A DNA stretch of 64,000 bases, taken from DASREM01 sp035652095. GTDB taxonomy: Bacteria > Acidobacteriota > Terriglobia > Terriglobales > Acidobacteriaceae. A program made the translations under genes and the position numbers. The stretch covers positions 13,839 through 77,838 of the forward strand of contig DASREM010000004.1 of NCBI GenBank assembly GCA_035652095.1, in the 5' to 3' direction. The notes under the pieces are model-generated. The model ran no database searches. It was not told the DNA's origin and worked only from the letters and a program-made list of their open reading frames with translations. Below, in pieces: positions 48,863-58,068 of this stretch. The stretch's first letter is position 1. Every line of letters starts with the position of its first letter.

Positions 48863-51800
48863 ATGGCCCTGCCGTTCGTCCGCGATATTTTCGCGGGCGT
48901 GGAAAAGTTGCCCGCCTTCCAGCGTGTTGCCTCCCACCTGCGCGAGAACACGGGACGTATACGTGTTTCCGGACTGACCCCGAGCGCGAAGGCTCTGGTC
49001 CTGGTGCTTCTGCAGAAAGCCCTGGAACGGCCGCTGTTGCTGGTGGTTTCCGACAACAAAGCGGCGGATGAACTGGTTCCCGTGCTCCAGGCTTTCGGGG
49101 AACTAACCGGAGCGCTGGATGCAGCATTGGTAGTCGCTCTTCCCAGCCGGGACGTTTTGCCATTCCAGAATCTTTCTCCACACCCCGAAATTCAGGAGGA
49201 GCGGGCGGTCGCGCTCTGGAAAATTGCGACCGGGGCGGCGTCAGTCGTTGTGGCTCCTGTGACCTCGACCGCGATCCGGCTGCGGGGCGCTGAATACTAT
49301 GCCGATCTGGCGAGAATCGTTCGCCGGACCGAGACAATCGAGGTTGAGCCTTTGTTGCGGCACCTGAATACGGTCGGCTATTCCTCGACAGATGTAGTGG
49401 AAATGCCCGGAGAGTACGCGCTGCGCGGAGGCATTCTCGATGTCTATTCACCGGAAGCGGACCGCCCGGTCCGAATTGAGTTTTTCGGCGACGAGGTTGA
49501 GTCAATTCGCAAATTCGATCCCGGCACGCAACGATCCGCAAGCCCGCTCGACGAAGTAGTCTTGCTTCCTCTCACCGAAACTCCCGTCAATGAGGATCTG
49601 CTGGGCGCAATTCATGCGCGGCTGTCGGGTCAGCGGGTCGCCGGACAGGAAGAAATTGTGGAGGAGGCAGTCCGGGCCGGGGGCGTGACCGTTTTTCCGG
49701 GCTGGGAATTTTATGCGCCGGTCGCGGGTGCGGAACGCACGGTTTTCGATCTGCTGACGAATGCGATCGTCATAACCGATGAACCCGAAATCCTGAAGCA
49801 GGAGTTCGAGCGGGTTTGGACGCGGGTTGAAGACGCACACGAGCGGAGTGGGGTCGGCAATCTGGTGCGGCCGGAGGACCTCTACTTTCCGCCAGAACGC
49901 TGGTGGGCCGCTCTTCCTGCCCTGAACGGAGTTGACCTCGAGCAACTGGGGATCGAGCGCGGAGAGGGATCGGCGCCATCAGCGGCGTTTCTTTCGCAGC
50001 CAACGCCGAGGTTTCACGGGTCCGTACCGGCGTTGCTGGAAGAGGTGAAGAAGCAGCTTGCGGAGCAGAACCGGGTGGTGATCTCAGTTCCGAATGTAGG
50101 GGAAGTCGAAAGACTCGCCGACATGTTCAGCGAGTACAGCATGTCGTTTCGCCTGGGGACGCGCACGCGGGGCGGAGAAAGCTTCGCGGACGAGACCGCT
50201 TACTTTGCGGGGGAAATCCTCACCACCACTCTGGTGAAGGCGTATGTGCCGGAAGGCTTGATTCTTCCGGAGGCGAACCTGACGGTTTTTGGCTCGCGAG
50301 ATTTATTCGACGAATCGGAGAGCGTGGTTTCGCGGCCACAGCGGCAAAAGTCGAAGACCTCGGCGTTCTTGTCGGACTTTCGCGATCTCCAAGTCGGAGA
50401 TTACGTGGTCCACGTTGAGCATGGAATCGGCCAGTATCACGGACTGAAGGAGATCAACCAGGGCGACGGCAATGCCGAGTTCATGCTGCTGGAGTATGCG
50501 GAAGGGGCGCGGCTCTACGTTCCACTGACGCGCCTCGACCTGGTGCAGAAGTATCGCTCGCAGGAAGGCGCGAAGCCCGCACTGAGCCACTTGGGAACAG
50601 CGACCTGGGCCAAGACCAAGGCGCGGGTGCGCAAGGCCATGAAAGACATGGCCGACGAGCTGTTGAAGCTGTACGCGCAGCGCAAGTCGGCCCAGGGTCA
50701 TGCGTTTCCCGCAGACAACCAGTGGATGCGTGAGTTTGAAGATGCCTTCGAGTACAGCGAGACCGACGACCAGGACATGGCCATCGCGGACGTGAAGCGG
50801 GACATGGAGTCGTCGCTTCCGATGGACCGGTTGCTCTGCGGCGATGTCGGGTACGGCAAGACGGAAGTGGCGATGCGCGCGGCCTTCAAGGCGATCAACG
50901 ACAATAAGCAGGTCGCGGTGCTCGCGCCTACGACGGTGCTGGCGTTCCAGCATTACGAGACGTTCAAGCAACGGTTCGCGGCGTTTCCGGTGAACATCGA
51001 GATGATCAGCCGTTTCCGCACGCCGAAGCAGCAGAAAGAAATCCTGCAGAAAGTGGAAGCCGGGAAGATAGACGTCCTGATCGGGACTCACCGCCTGCTT
51101 TCGAAAGACGTAAAGTTTGCCGACCTGGGGCTGCTGGTTGTCGATGAAGAGCAGCGTTTCGGCGTGCGCCACAAAGAGCGCCTGAAGCAGATGCGTAAAG
51201 AGGTGGATGTGCTGAGCATGTCGGCAACCCCGATTCCGCGGACGTTGCACATGTCACTGGTTGGCTTGCGCGACATGAGCGTCATCGAGACGCCTCCCCG
51301 CGATCGCATCGCAATTCAGACCGTGGTGGCGAGCTGGGATGACAAGCTGATCCAGACTGCAATCGAACAGGAGCTGGAACGCGGCGGGCAGGTCTACTTC
51401 GTCCACAACCGGGTCGAGAGCATCTGGGAAATCGCGGCAAAGCTGCAGGAACTGGTTCCCAAGGCGCGGATCATTGTGGGTCACGGGCAGATGTCGCAAG
51501 GTGAACTGGAGAAGGTGATGCTGAAGTTCATGCATCATGAAGCGGACATCCTGGTAGCGACAACGATCATTGAAAATGGATTAGATATTCCACTTTGCAA
51601 CACCATCCTGATCAACCGCGCCGACCGGCTGGGATTGTCGGAGTTGTACCAGTTGCGCGGACGCGTAGGGCGCTCGAATCGCCGCGCATATGCTTACCTG
51701 ATGTTGCCTGCAGAGGTTGAACTGACTCCGATTGCCCGCCGCAGGCTTGCGGCCTTGAAGGAATTTTCGGACTTGGGCGCGGGCTTCAAAATCGCAGCGC

Positions 51801-52402
51801 TGGACCTGGAACTGCGCGGCGCCGGCAACCTGCTGGGAGGAGAGCAGAGCGGGCACATCGAGGCGGTCGGCTTCGAGTTGTACACCCAAATGCTGGACCG
51901 CGCGGTCCGCGAAATGAAGGGCGAAGCGGCCGCGGAAGAAGCTGAGATCCAGCTCAATCTAGGGCTCAACATTCGCATCCCTTTCAACTACATTCCAGAA
52001 GAGAACCAGCGCTTGCGGATGTATAAACGAATTGCCGGGGTAGAAACCGAGTCGCAGTTGAACGACGTGCGCGGCGAATTGAAGGACCGTTACGGAGAGC
52101 CTCCGCCGCCCGTGCAACATTTGATGGAGTACGCGACGTTGCGGCTGCTTGCGCTGCGAGTAGGAGTGTCCGCGATCGACCGCAAGCGCGAGCAGGTCAG
52201 CATCAAGTTCACCCAGAATGCAGGCGTGGACCCAGAGCGGCTGGCACGATTCGTGTCGTCGCAGCGCGGGGCGCAGTTTACCCCAGAGGGAGTATTGCGG
52301 TTCAATTTGAAAGCCATCAAGGCGGAAGAGATCCTGGCATTTTTACAGAATCTGCTGGGCGAGCTAACCAGTGGCGTACCTTCCCCGTCTGTGTCTATGT
52401 AA
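48863..52402 (+). CDS. mfd: transcription-repair coupling factor
   Basis: Removes stalled RNA polymerase and recruits UvrA for repair. 1179 residues, full length. It has the UvrB-like N-terminal region (LVVSDNKAADELVPVLQAF, EMPGEYALRGGILDVYSPEADRPVRIEFFGDEVESIRKFDPGTQRS) and the polymerase-interaction domain VGDYVVHVEHGIGQYHGL (about 515). The helicase follows, with Walker A LLCGDVGYGKTEVAMRAAF (about 655), DEEQ box VVDEEQRFGVRHKE, motif TATPIPRT-like SATPIPRTLHMSL, and TRG region NTILINRADRLGLSELYQLRGRVGRS. A C-terminal domain 7 closes it. ATG 48863; TACAAT lies 11 nt upstream. Confidence 0.96.
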   Translation: MALPFVRDIFAGVEKLPAFQRVASHLRENTGRIRVSGLTPSAKALVLVLLQKALERPLLLVVSDNKAADELVPVLQAFGELTGALDAALVVALPSRDVLPFQNLSPHPEIQEERAVALWKIATGAASVVVAPVTSTAIRLRGAEYYADLARIVRRTETIEVEPLLRHLNTVGYSSTDVVEMPGEYALRGGILDVYSPEADRPVRIEFFGDEVESIRKFDPGTQRSASPLDEVVLLPLTETPVNEDLLGAIHARLSGQRVAGQEEIVEEAVRAGGVTVFPGWEFYAPVAGAERTVFDLLTNAIVITDEPEILKQEFERVWTRVEDAHERSGVGNLVRPEDLYFPPERWWAALPALNGVDLEQLGIERGEGSAPSAAFLSQPTPRFHGSVPALLEEVKKQLAEQNRVVISVPNVGEVERLADMFSEYSMSFRLGTRTRGGESFADETAYFAGEILTTTLVKAYVPEGLILPEANLTVFGSRDLFDESESVVSRPQRQKSKTSAFLSDFRDLQVGDYVVHVEHGIGQYHGLKEINQGDGNAEFMLLEYAEGARLYVPLTRLDLVQKYRSQEGAKPALSHLGTATWAKTKARVRKAMKDMADELLKLYAQRKSAQGHAFPADNQWMREFEDAFEYSETDDQDMAIADVKRDMESSLPMDRLLCGDVGYGKTEVAMRAAFKAINDNKQVAVLAPTTVLAFQHYETFKQRFAAFPVNIEMISRFRTPKQQKEILQKVEAGKIDVLIGTHRLLSKDVKFADLGLLVVDEEQRFGVRHKERLKQMRKEVDVLSMSATPIPRTLHMSLVGLRDMSVIETPPRDRIAIQTVVASWDDKLIQTAIEQELERGGQVYFVHNRVESIWEIAAKLQELVPKARIIVGHGQMSQGELEKVMLKFMHHEADILVATTIIENGLDIPLCNTILINRADRLGLSELYQLRGRVGRSNRRAYAYLMLPAEVELTPIARRRLAALKEFSDLGAGFKIAALDLELRGAGNLLGGEQSGHIEAVGFELYTQMLDRAVREMKGEAAAEEAEIQLNLGLNIRIPFNYIPEENQRLRMYKRIAGVETESQLNDVRGELKDRYGEPPPPVQHLMEYATLRLLALRVGVSAIDRKREQVSIKFTQNAGVDPERLARFVSSQRGAQFTPEGVLRFNLKAIKAEEILAFLQNLLGELTSGVPSPSVSM

Positions 52403-52440
52403 GCGTGCGCTTTGCCGGTTCTGGTACAGCTTTTAAATCC

Positions 52441-54177
52441 ATGAAAAAAAGACTCACAGTCATACTCCTCCTGCTCTTAGTCATTTGCGCCGGTGCGCCA
52501 ACGAATGCTCGCGCCGGAAATCAGAGCTCCGGTGTGGCCGAGGTCAACCAACTGATTGACCGGTACTTCGATTTCTACTTCCGCAACCATCCTACGGCTG
52601 CAACCGCGGTGGGGTTTCACCAGTTTGACGGCAAGCTGGAGGATTTTTCGCGGCAAGCGCTGACCTCTGAGATTGCAGGGTTGAAAGACTTCCAGGCCCG
52701 CTTTGATTCTGTCGTGGATTCCGATATGCCGGCGGATGCGCGGGTGGATCGCGAACTGGTCAGGTCGGCCATCAAAGCCCGCCTGCTGGAACTGGAAAGC
52801 ATCCAGATGTGGCGGAAAGACCCGGACCTGTACACCTCAAGTGTTTCTTATTCCGTGTTCCTCGTCATGAAGCGCAACTTCGCTCCGGCAGAAGAACGCT
52901 TGCGTGCGGTGATTGCGCGGGAGCGGCAGATTCCGGGCGTCTTTGATGCGGCGCGGCGGAACCTGGAGAATCCTCCGCGCATTTACACCGAGGTAGCTTT
53001 GCAGCAGTTGCCGGACGTGGCGGGATTTTTTGAGAAAGACGTTCCGGCGGCATTCGCCACGGTGAAGGACCAGAAATTACTGGCGGACTTCAAGGTAAGC
53101 AATGCCGGAGCGGTGCGGGCACTGCGGAATTACGAAAATTTCCTGCGTGCGGATCTTCTGCCGAACTCGAAGGGAGATTTTCGGATCGGCGCGGAAAACT
53201 ACAGCAAGAAGCTGCTCTATGAAGAGATGGTGGATGTGCCCATCGATCATCTCCTGGAACTCGGGTATGCCGACCTGCGACAGAACCAGGACAAACTGAA
53301 GGCAGCTACGGCGAAGATTGACCCGAGCAAGTCTCCGCGCGAGGTAGTGCAGGCTTTGCAGAAAAATCATCCGCCTGCCGAGAAGCTGTTATCGAGTTTT
53401 CGCACTAAGCTGGTGGACTTGCGGGGGTTCATCGAGCGGCAGCACATTATTACCATCCCCTCCCAGGTCATGCCCATCATCGAGGAGACCCCGGCGTTTG
53501 CACGGGCGTTGACTACGGCTTCGATGGACACACCCGGGCCATATGAGACCAAGGCAAACGAGGGGATTTTCAATGTCACTTTGCCTGATACGAAGTGGAA
53601 GCGCGAGCGTACCGAAGAGTGGATGCAGGGATTCAATCACGGCGTGATTACCAGCACGGCGATTCACGAGGTGTTTCCCGGACATTACACGCAGTTTCTC
53701 TGGGTGCAGAAAGCTCCGTCCAAGGCGCGCAAGCTGCTCGACTGCGGCAGTAATGCTGAAGGCTGGGCACACTATACCGAGCAGATGATGCTCGATGAAG
53801 GCTATGGCAAGGACGACCCTACGCTGCGCGTGGGGCAGCTACAGGATGCCCTTTTGCGCGATGCCCGCTTCATTGCCGGGATCGAAATGCACACCGGGAA
53901 AATGACGATGGAGCAGGCCAAGCAATTTTTCATTGAGCAAGGTTACCAGGTGCCTCCGGTGGCGGATGTGGAAGCAAAACGTGGAACTTCGGATCCGACG
54001 TACCTCGTGTACACGCTGGGCAAGCTGCAGATCATGAAATTGCGAGACGATTACCGAAAGATGAAGGGCGATCAATTTTCTCTTTTGGAGTTTCACGACC
54101 GGTTCATGCAGCAGGGAGCGGTGCCACTGAAAATCATTCGCAAGACGATGCTTGGGGACGATAGCCCGACCCTGTAG
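52441..54177 (+). CDS. exported DUF885 putative metallopeptidase
   Basis: 578 residues with signal peptide MKKRLTVILLLLLVICAGAPTNARA. The DUF885 family has a gluzincin-like centre: AIHEVFPGHYTQFLW (the HExxPGH motif, near residue 415) and, downstream, SNAEGWAHYTEQMMLDEGYG supplying the third ligand Glu. GEFGRIGAENYSKKL-type and TPAFARALTTASMDTPGPYE segments are also typical. Proteins of this group are probable carboxypeptidase-like enzymes acting outside the cytoplasm. ATG 52441 starts 38 nt after the mfd stop; a GTG at 52405 only adds a leader without a signal. Confidence 0.88.
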   Translation: MKKRLTVILLLLLVICAGAPTNARAGNQSSGVAEVNQLIDRYFDFYFRNHPTAATAVGFHQFDGKLEDFSRQALTSEIAGLKDFQARFDSVVDSDMPADARVDRELVRSAIKARLLELESIQMWRKDPDLYTSSVSYSVFLVMKRNFAPAEERLRAVIARERQIPGVFDAARRNLENPPRIYTEVALQQLPDVAGFFEKDVPAAFATVKDQKLLADFKVSNAGAVRALRNYENFLRADLLPNSKGDFRIGAENYSKKLLYEEMVDVPIDHLLELGYADLRQNQDKLKAATAKIDPSKSPREVVQALQKNHPPAEKLLSSFRTKLVDLRGFIERQHIITIPSQVMPIIEETPAFARALTTASMDTPGPYETKANEGIFNVTLPDTKWKRERTEEWMQGFNHGVITSTAIHEVFPGHYTQFLWVQKAPSKARKLLDCGSNAEGWAHYTEQMMLDEGYGKDDPTLRVGQLQDALLRDARFIAGIEMHTGKMTMEQAKQFFIEQGYQVPPVADVEAKRGTSDPTYLVYTLGKLQIMKLRDDYRKMKGDQFSLLEFHDRFMQQGAVPLKIIRKTMLGDDSPTL

Positions 54178-54228
54178 GGCTGCGTCGATTTCGCTCAGGG
54201 TGGCGGAAGCGGTAGTCCCTGCACGTTC

Positions 54229-54252
54229 GCAGCCGAGGCGGCTGCCACTCCA
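54229..54252 (-). repeat. short GCAGCCG hairpin repeat
   Basis: GCAGCCG-AGG-CGGCTGC, then CACTCCAC; nearly identical to 48816-48840. It lies before galU. Confidence 0.7.
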
Positions 54253-54341
54253 CGGGCTTGGTTTCGCGAAAATTCTCCCGCGGTTACAATCGTGAGGCCT
54301 CGAAATGCACCAGCTCGGGTCGAGGCCAGGTGAACTCAGCG

Positions 54342-55223
54342 ATGAAGATGACGGTACGCAAGGCGGTATTCCCCGCTGCCGGACTGGGCACTCGTTTTTT
54401 GCCCGCAACCAAGGCCCAACCCAAGGAAATGCTCCCGCTGGTGGACAAGCCCATCATTCAATATGGCGTGGAAGAGGCGCTGGCTGCCGGGTGCGACCAG
54501 ATCATCATCATCACTGGCCGTGGCAAGCAGGCCATCGAAGACCACTTCGACGTGAGCTACGAGCTCGAGAAGATGCTCGAAGAGAAGAAGAAGACCGACC
54601 TGTTACAGATCGTGCGCCAGATCTCCGACATGATTCACGTCGCGTACGTGCGCCAGAAGGAAGCGCTGGGCCTGGGCCATGCCGTGCTAACGGCGAAAGA
54701 GCTGGTCGGCCCCGAACCGTTTGCGGTGTTGCTCGCCGATGACGTGATTGATGCCGAGGTTCCGTGCCTGAAGCAGATGATGCAGGTATTCGAAGAGACG
54801 CAGAGTTCGGTGATCGCGACGCAGATTGTCGAGGGCGAGGCGATCTCCGCGTACGGGGTGCTGAAGGTGAAGCCTGCGGACGGTCGCTTTGGCGGTAGGC
54901 TGTTCGAGGTCGAAGATATGGTCGAGAAGCCGAAGCTTCAAGATGCGCCGTCGAACCTGGCGATTATTGGGCGTTATATCTTGACTCCGACGATCTTTGA
55001 GACTTTATCGCAAACGCAATTCGGCACCGGCAACGAGTTACAACTTACCGACGGCATGCGGCTGCTGCTTAAGCGCGAGAAGATGTATGCGTTTGTCTAT
55101 GAAGGCAAGCGGCACGATACGGGAGATAAGTTAGGGTTCCTGAAAGCTACGGTGGAGTTCGCGCTGAAGCGGAAGGACCTTGGCGATCCGCTGCGGGAGT
55201 ATCTGAAGGGATTGAAGTTGTAA
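54342..55223 (+). CDS. galU: UTP-glucose-1-phosphate uridylyltransferase
   Basis: Makes UDP-glucose for envelope polysaccharides. 293 residues, normal. N-terminal nucleotide-binding AVFPAAGLGTRFLPATKAQPKEMLPLVDKPIIQYGVEEALAAG (7-50), IIIITGRGKQAIEDHFD, VLLADDVIDAEVP, GRLFEVEDMVEKPKLQDAPSNLAIIGRYI, and the C-terminal GFLKATVEFALKRKDLG. The start is ATG 54342 with AGGTGA about 8 nt upstream; GTG 54330 with GAGG is a second possibility. It converges with purE across a hairpin at 55302. Confidence 0.95.
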   Translation: MKMTVRKAVFPAAGLGTRFLPATKAQPKEMLPLVDKPIIQYGVEEALAAGCDQIIIITGRGKQAIEDHFDVSYELEKMLEEKKKTDLLQIVRQISDMIHVAYVRQKEALGLGHAVLTAKELVGPEPFAVLLADDVIDAEVPCLKQMMQVFEETQSSVIATQIVEGEAISAYGVLKVKPADGRFGGRLFEVEDMVEKPKLQDAPSNLAIIGRYILTPTIFETLSQTQFGTGNELQLTDGMRLLLKREKMYAFVYEGKRHDTGDKLGFLKATVEFALKRKDLGDPLREYLKGLKL

Positions 55224-55301
55224 AGCACGCCCTTCGCGTTCGCGAAACGGCTCGCTTCGCGAATCGCTCAAGGCGACAATTCTGAAGGCGAAGGCAGTAA
55301 C

Positions 55302-55328
55302 CCCCGCCCAAGCTGAGCTTGGACGGGG
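55302..55328. terminator. bidirectional hairpin between galU and purE
   Basis: CCCCG-C-CCAAGCT-G-AGCTTGG-A-CGGGG: a 12-bp stem with one mismatch and a 1-nt centre. It lies between converging genes. No T-run follows, so termination is inferred from position only. Confidence 0.5.
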
Positions 55329-55339
55329 CAACTCTAGCT

Positions 55340-55843
55340 TTACTGCTTCAGGCTTGCCTGCAGCTTCCTGGATTTTTCTTCTACGCCTTTGGCAAGCTTC
55401 TCTTTGTGAGCTGACATCTTCTTTGCGATACCCTCATCGCTTAGCGCGATAATCTGCGCGGCCAGGATTCCGGCATTACTTGCGCCAGCCTTGCCTATGG
55501 CAACCGTGGCGACGGGAATCCCTGCGGGCATTTGAACGGTCGAGAGCAGCGAGTCCAAGCCGTTCAGGACCGAAGTGATGGGCACACCAATTACGGGCAG
55601 CGTCGTATGAGCCGCAACCACTCCTGCTAAGTGGGCTGCGCCTCCGGCACCGGCGATGATGACTTTCACCCCGCGCCCGGCTGCGTTCTTTGCGAACTCG
55701 GCGCTGCGATCCGGAGAGCGATGCGCGGAAGTTACATCCATCTCCCAGCCGATGCCGAAGTCATCCAGCGCTTTGGCGGCTTCGCGCATGATTTCCAGGT
55801 CTGAGTCGCTGCCCATTACGATTGACACCAAAGGTTTGCTCAT
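55340..55843 (-). CDS. purE: N5-carboxyaminoimidazole ribonucleotide mutase
   Basis: Rearranges N5-CAIR to CAIR in purine synthesis. 167 residues, class I PurE. Visible: VSIVMGSDSDLEIMREAAKALDDFGIGWEMDVTSAHRSPD (active-site Ser-Asp and the HRSP loop), VIIAGAGGAAHLAGVVAAHTTLPVIGVPI, and GIPVATVAIGKAGASNAGILAAQI. The start is set at ATG 55843 (MSKPLVSIVMG); the frame to 55945 overlaps purD and is not conserved. It begins 28 bp after purD on the same strand, so the two form an operon. No purK is visible. Confidence 0.95.
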   Translation of the reverse strand: MSKPLVSIVMGSDSDLEIMREAAKALDDFGIGWEMDVTSAHRSPDRSAEFAKNAAGRGVKVIIAGAGGAAHLAGVVAAHTTLPVIGVPITSVLNGLDSLLSTVQMPAGIPVATVAIGKAGASNAGILAAQIIALSDEGIAKKMSAHKEKLAKGVEEKSRKLQASLKQ

Positions 55844-55871
55844 AAGGTAAGTGGTCCTCTTAAGTAGTGGA

Positions 55872-57143
55872 TTATTTCTTGAGGGCGCGCGCCGCGATAT
55901 CGCTGCGGTAATGGGCACCCTCGAATTGGATTTTCGATACCGCACCGTAAGCGCGATTCACCGCAGTTCGCAAATCTGCGCCGCGAGCCGTCACGCCCAG
56001 CACCCGGCCTCCGGCGGTAAAGTAAGCGTCGTCATGCCTGGTCGTTCCCGCATGAAAGACTTTGACGCCGTCGATGCGGGCGGCCTCATCCAAGCCAGTA
56101 ATCTTCTTTCCCGCTTCGTAAGTGCCGGGATAACCGCCTGACGACATCACTACGCACACCGAGGCGTCGTTCGACCAGCGAAACTCGCCATCGCTGACAC
56201 GTCCTTCGATGCTGGCTTCGAGCGCCTCGACTAAGTCGCTTTCCAGGCGCATGAGGATGGGCTGAGTCTCGGGATCGCCGAAGCGGCAATTGAACTCGAG
56301 CACCATCGGACCCTTCGCGGTCATCATCAGGCCGCAATAGAGAAGGCCTTTATACTCGGCGCCCTCGGCCTTCATCCCGGCAACCACCGGCTTGGCAATA
56401 TGCTGCACCAGCCAGTTGCTCATCTGGTCGTCGACGATGGTCGGAGTCGAGTAAGCGCCCATGCCTCCGGTGTTGGGGCCGGTGTCGCCGTCGCCGACGC
56501 GCTTGTGGTCCTGCGCTCCGACCAGGGCCGCGACGCGTTCCCCGTCGCTGATCAGGAGAAACGAAAGTTCTTCGCCTTGCAGGCACTCTTCGAGGATGAC
56601 GCGGGCCCCGGCCTCGCCGACCATCCTGCCGCTGAGCATCTCCGAGGCTGCGGTGAGTGCCTCGTCTTTGCTCTTGCAGATGACTACGCCCTTGCCTGCC
56701 GCCAGTCCGTCCGCCTTGACCACCACCGGCATGGAAAAATGTGGCAGGGCGTCGTGAATTTCGTCCATCGAGTCACAGATCGCGTAATGGGCGGTTGGGA
56801 TGTGATGCCGCTGCAGAAATTCTTTCGCAAAGCTCTTGCTGGATTCAAGCTGCGCGGCGGCCTTGGTGGGGCCGAAGATCTTCCAACCGCGCCGGTTAAA
56901 TTCATCCACCACGCCGAGCGTGAGTGGAAGCTCGGGGCCAACGATGGTCAGGTCGGGGTGGAGTTGGTTGGCGAGCCCAACGATGGAATCCAGGCTCTTG
57001 AGATCGACGGGCAGGCACTCGGCTTCGCCGGCGATGCCTCCGTTGCCGGGAGCGCAGAACACCGCGGTCACGCGAGGAGATTGGCGAAGCTTCCAGACCA
57101 GAGCGTGCTCGCGCCCTCCGCTGCCGATGACCAGGACTTTCAT
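55872..57143 (-). CDS. purD: phosphoribosylamine-glycine ligase
   Basis: ATP-grasp ligase for the second step of purine synthesis (GAR synthetase). 423 residues, normal. It has the N-terminal [36 protein letters not shown], the ATP-grasp region [37 protein letters not shown], the [23 protein letters not shown]-type loop (here YSTPTI), [17 protein letters not shown] with metal ligands, and VMSSGGYPG near the end. ATG 57143. First gene of the purD-purE operon, divergent from mntR. Confidence 0.96.
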   Translation of the reverse strand: [423 protein letters not shown]

Positions 57144-57302
57144 AGCGAGACAGACAAGGGTATGGGGAGGGAAGAAGTGCTGTCAAACTGCAATCGCCGA
57201 TTGAGAAATTGTGATGATTGATCTTTGAGGGTTGAATTGAAAACCCTGGATCCGGCGGGGGTTCAATCCGCCATCAAGAATGAACAATGGTCTTAACCCG
57301 CA

Positions 57303-57308
57303 TATAAT
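57303..57308 (+). promoter_or_regulatory. -10 hexamer of a probable leaderless promoter
   Basis: A perfect TATAAT, 8 nt before ATG 57317 of mntR, with no ribosome site between. Confidence 0.6.
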
Positions 57309-57316
57309 CTGTGCCA

Positions 57317-57997
57317 ATGATCACCGTTTCCAAAGAGGATTACCTCAAAGCGATTCTTGAGGCCGAGAGCGAGGGAGAGACCGTGATCTCGGCTACGCTG
57401 GCGCACTGGCTGAGCGTGTCTCCCCCGGCGGTCACGATGGCGGTGCGGCGCCTGAAAAAAGATGGCCTGGTACGTGTGAACGGCGAGGGAGAAGTGGGAC
57501 TGACCTCGGCCGGCCGCAAGATCGCGCGGAAACTCACTTTGCGTCACCACCTGATCGAGCGGATGCTTGGGGAAATTTTTGGCATGGAATGGTTCAAGGT
57601 GCACGATGAGGCCGAGCGCCTGGAGCATGCGGTCTCGCCGGATTTCGAATCCAAGCTGCTGGCCAAGCTGGGACGGGGCGGGGCCTGTCCGCACGGCAAC
57701 ATGAGCGAAATGGAGAGTCCGACCAGCCGCCGCCGGCGGGGCTTGCTGCTGCTTTCCGATGCGCAAGAGGGGAAGAGTTACCTGGTAAGCGGCATTTACG
57801 AACGCGACCGAAGACTGCTGGAATTTCTGGAAGAGCGGGGAATCCGGCCGGGGGCGCGCCTGCAAGTTTCTGGAAGCAACTACGATCAAACCATGACGCT
57901 GGTGACCGAAGTGGGCGAGGTTTCGCTGGGGAATTCCGCCGCGGGGAAAGTCTGGGTCAAGCCTGCCAAAGGGAACGCGACCGTTCCACTTTCGTAA
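57317..57997 (+). CDS. mntR: DtxR/MntR-family metal-dependent regulator
   Basis: 226 residues. N-terminal winged helix VSKEDYLKAILEAESEGETVISATLAHWLSVSPPAVTMAVRRLKKDGLV (4-53), the metal-binding dimerisation domain LRHHLIERMLGEIFGMEWFKVHDEAERLEHAVS (about 73-105, with the His/Glu ligands), and CPHGN. A C-terminal FeoA/SH3-like domain GARLQVSGSNYDQTMTLV completes it. Having the FeoA domain makes it more like DtxR/IdeR than the short B. subtilis MntR, but it lies 71 bp upstream of mntH on the same strand, which favours manganese as the signal. It likely binds the palindromes at 57999 and 46117. ATG 57317 is preferred to GTG 57311. Confidence 0.88.
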   Translation: MITVSKEDYLKAILEAESEGETVISATLAHWLSVSPPAVTMAVRRLKKDGLVRVNGEGEVGLTSAGRKIARKLTLRHHLIERMLGEIFGMEWFKVHDEAERLEHAVSPDFESKLLAKLGRGGACPHGNMSEMESPTSRRRRGLLLLSDAQEGKSYLVSGIYERDRRLLEFLEERGIRPGARLQVSGSNYDQTMTLVTEVGEVSLGNSAAGKVWVKPAKGNATVPLS

Positions 57998-57998
57998 C

Positions 57999-58014
57999 GT
58001 TAACCATAGTTTAC
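57999..58014. promoter_or_regulatory. imperfect palindromic operator in the mntH promoter, candidate MntR site
   Basis: GTTAACCATAGTTTAC matches its reverse complement at 12 of 16 bases. It starts 1 nt after the mntR stop and lies 9 nt before TATACT (58024-58029), the -10 of mntH, so it covers the -35 region. Confidence 0.65.
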
Positions 58015-58023
58015 ATTCTGAGG

Positions 58024-58029
58024 TATACT
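58024..58029 (+). promoter_or_regulatory. -10 hexamer of the mntH promoter
   Basis: TATACT, about 40 nt before ATG 58069. Confidence 0.55.
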
Positions 58030-58068
58030 TGGGCTAATGCTGATGCGTGCGCGTCCTCTTACGAAGCT

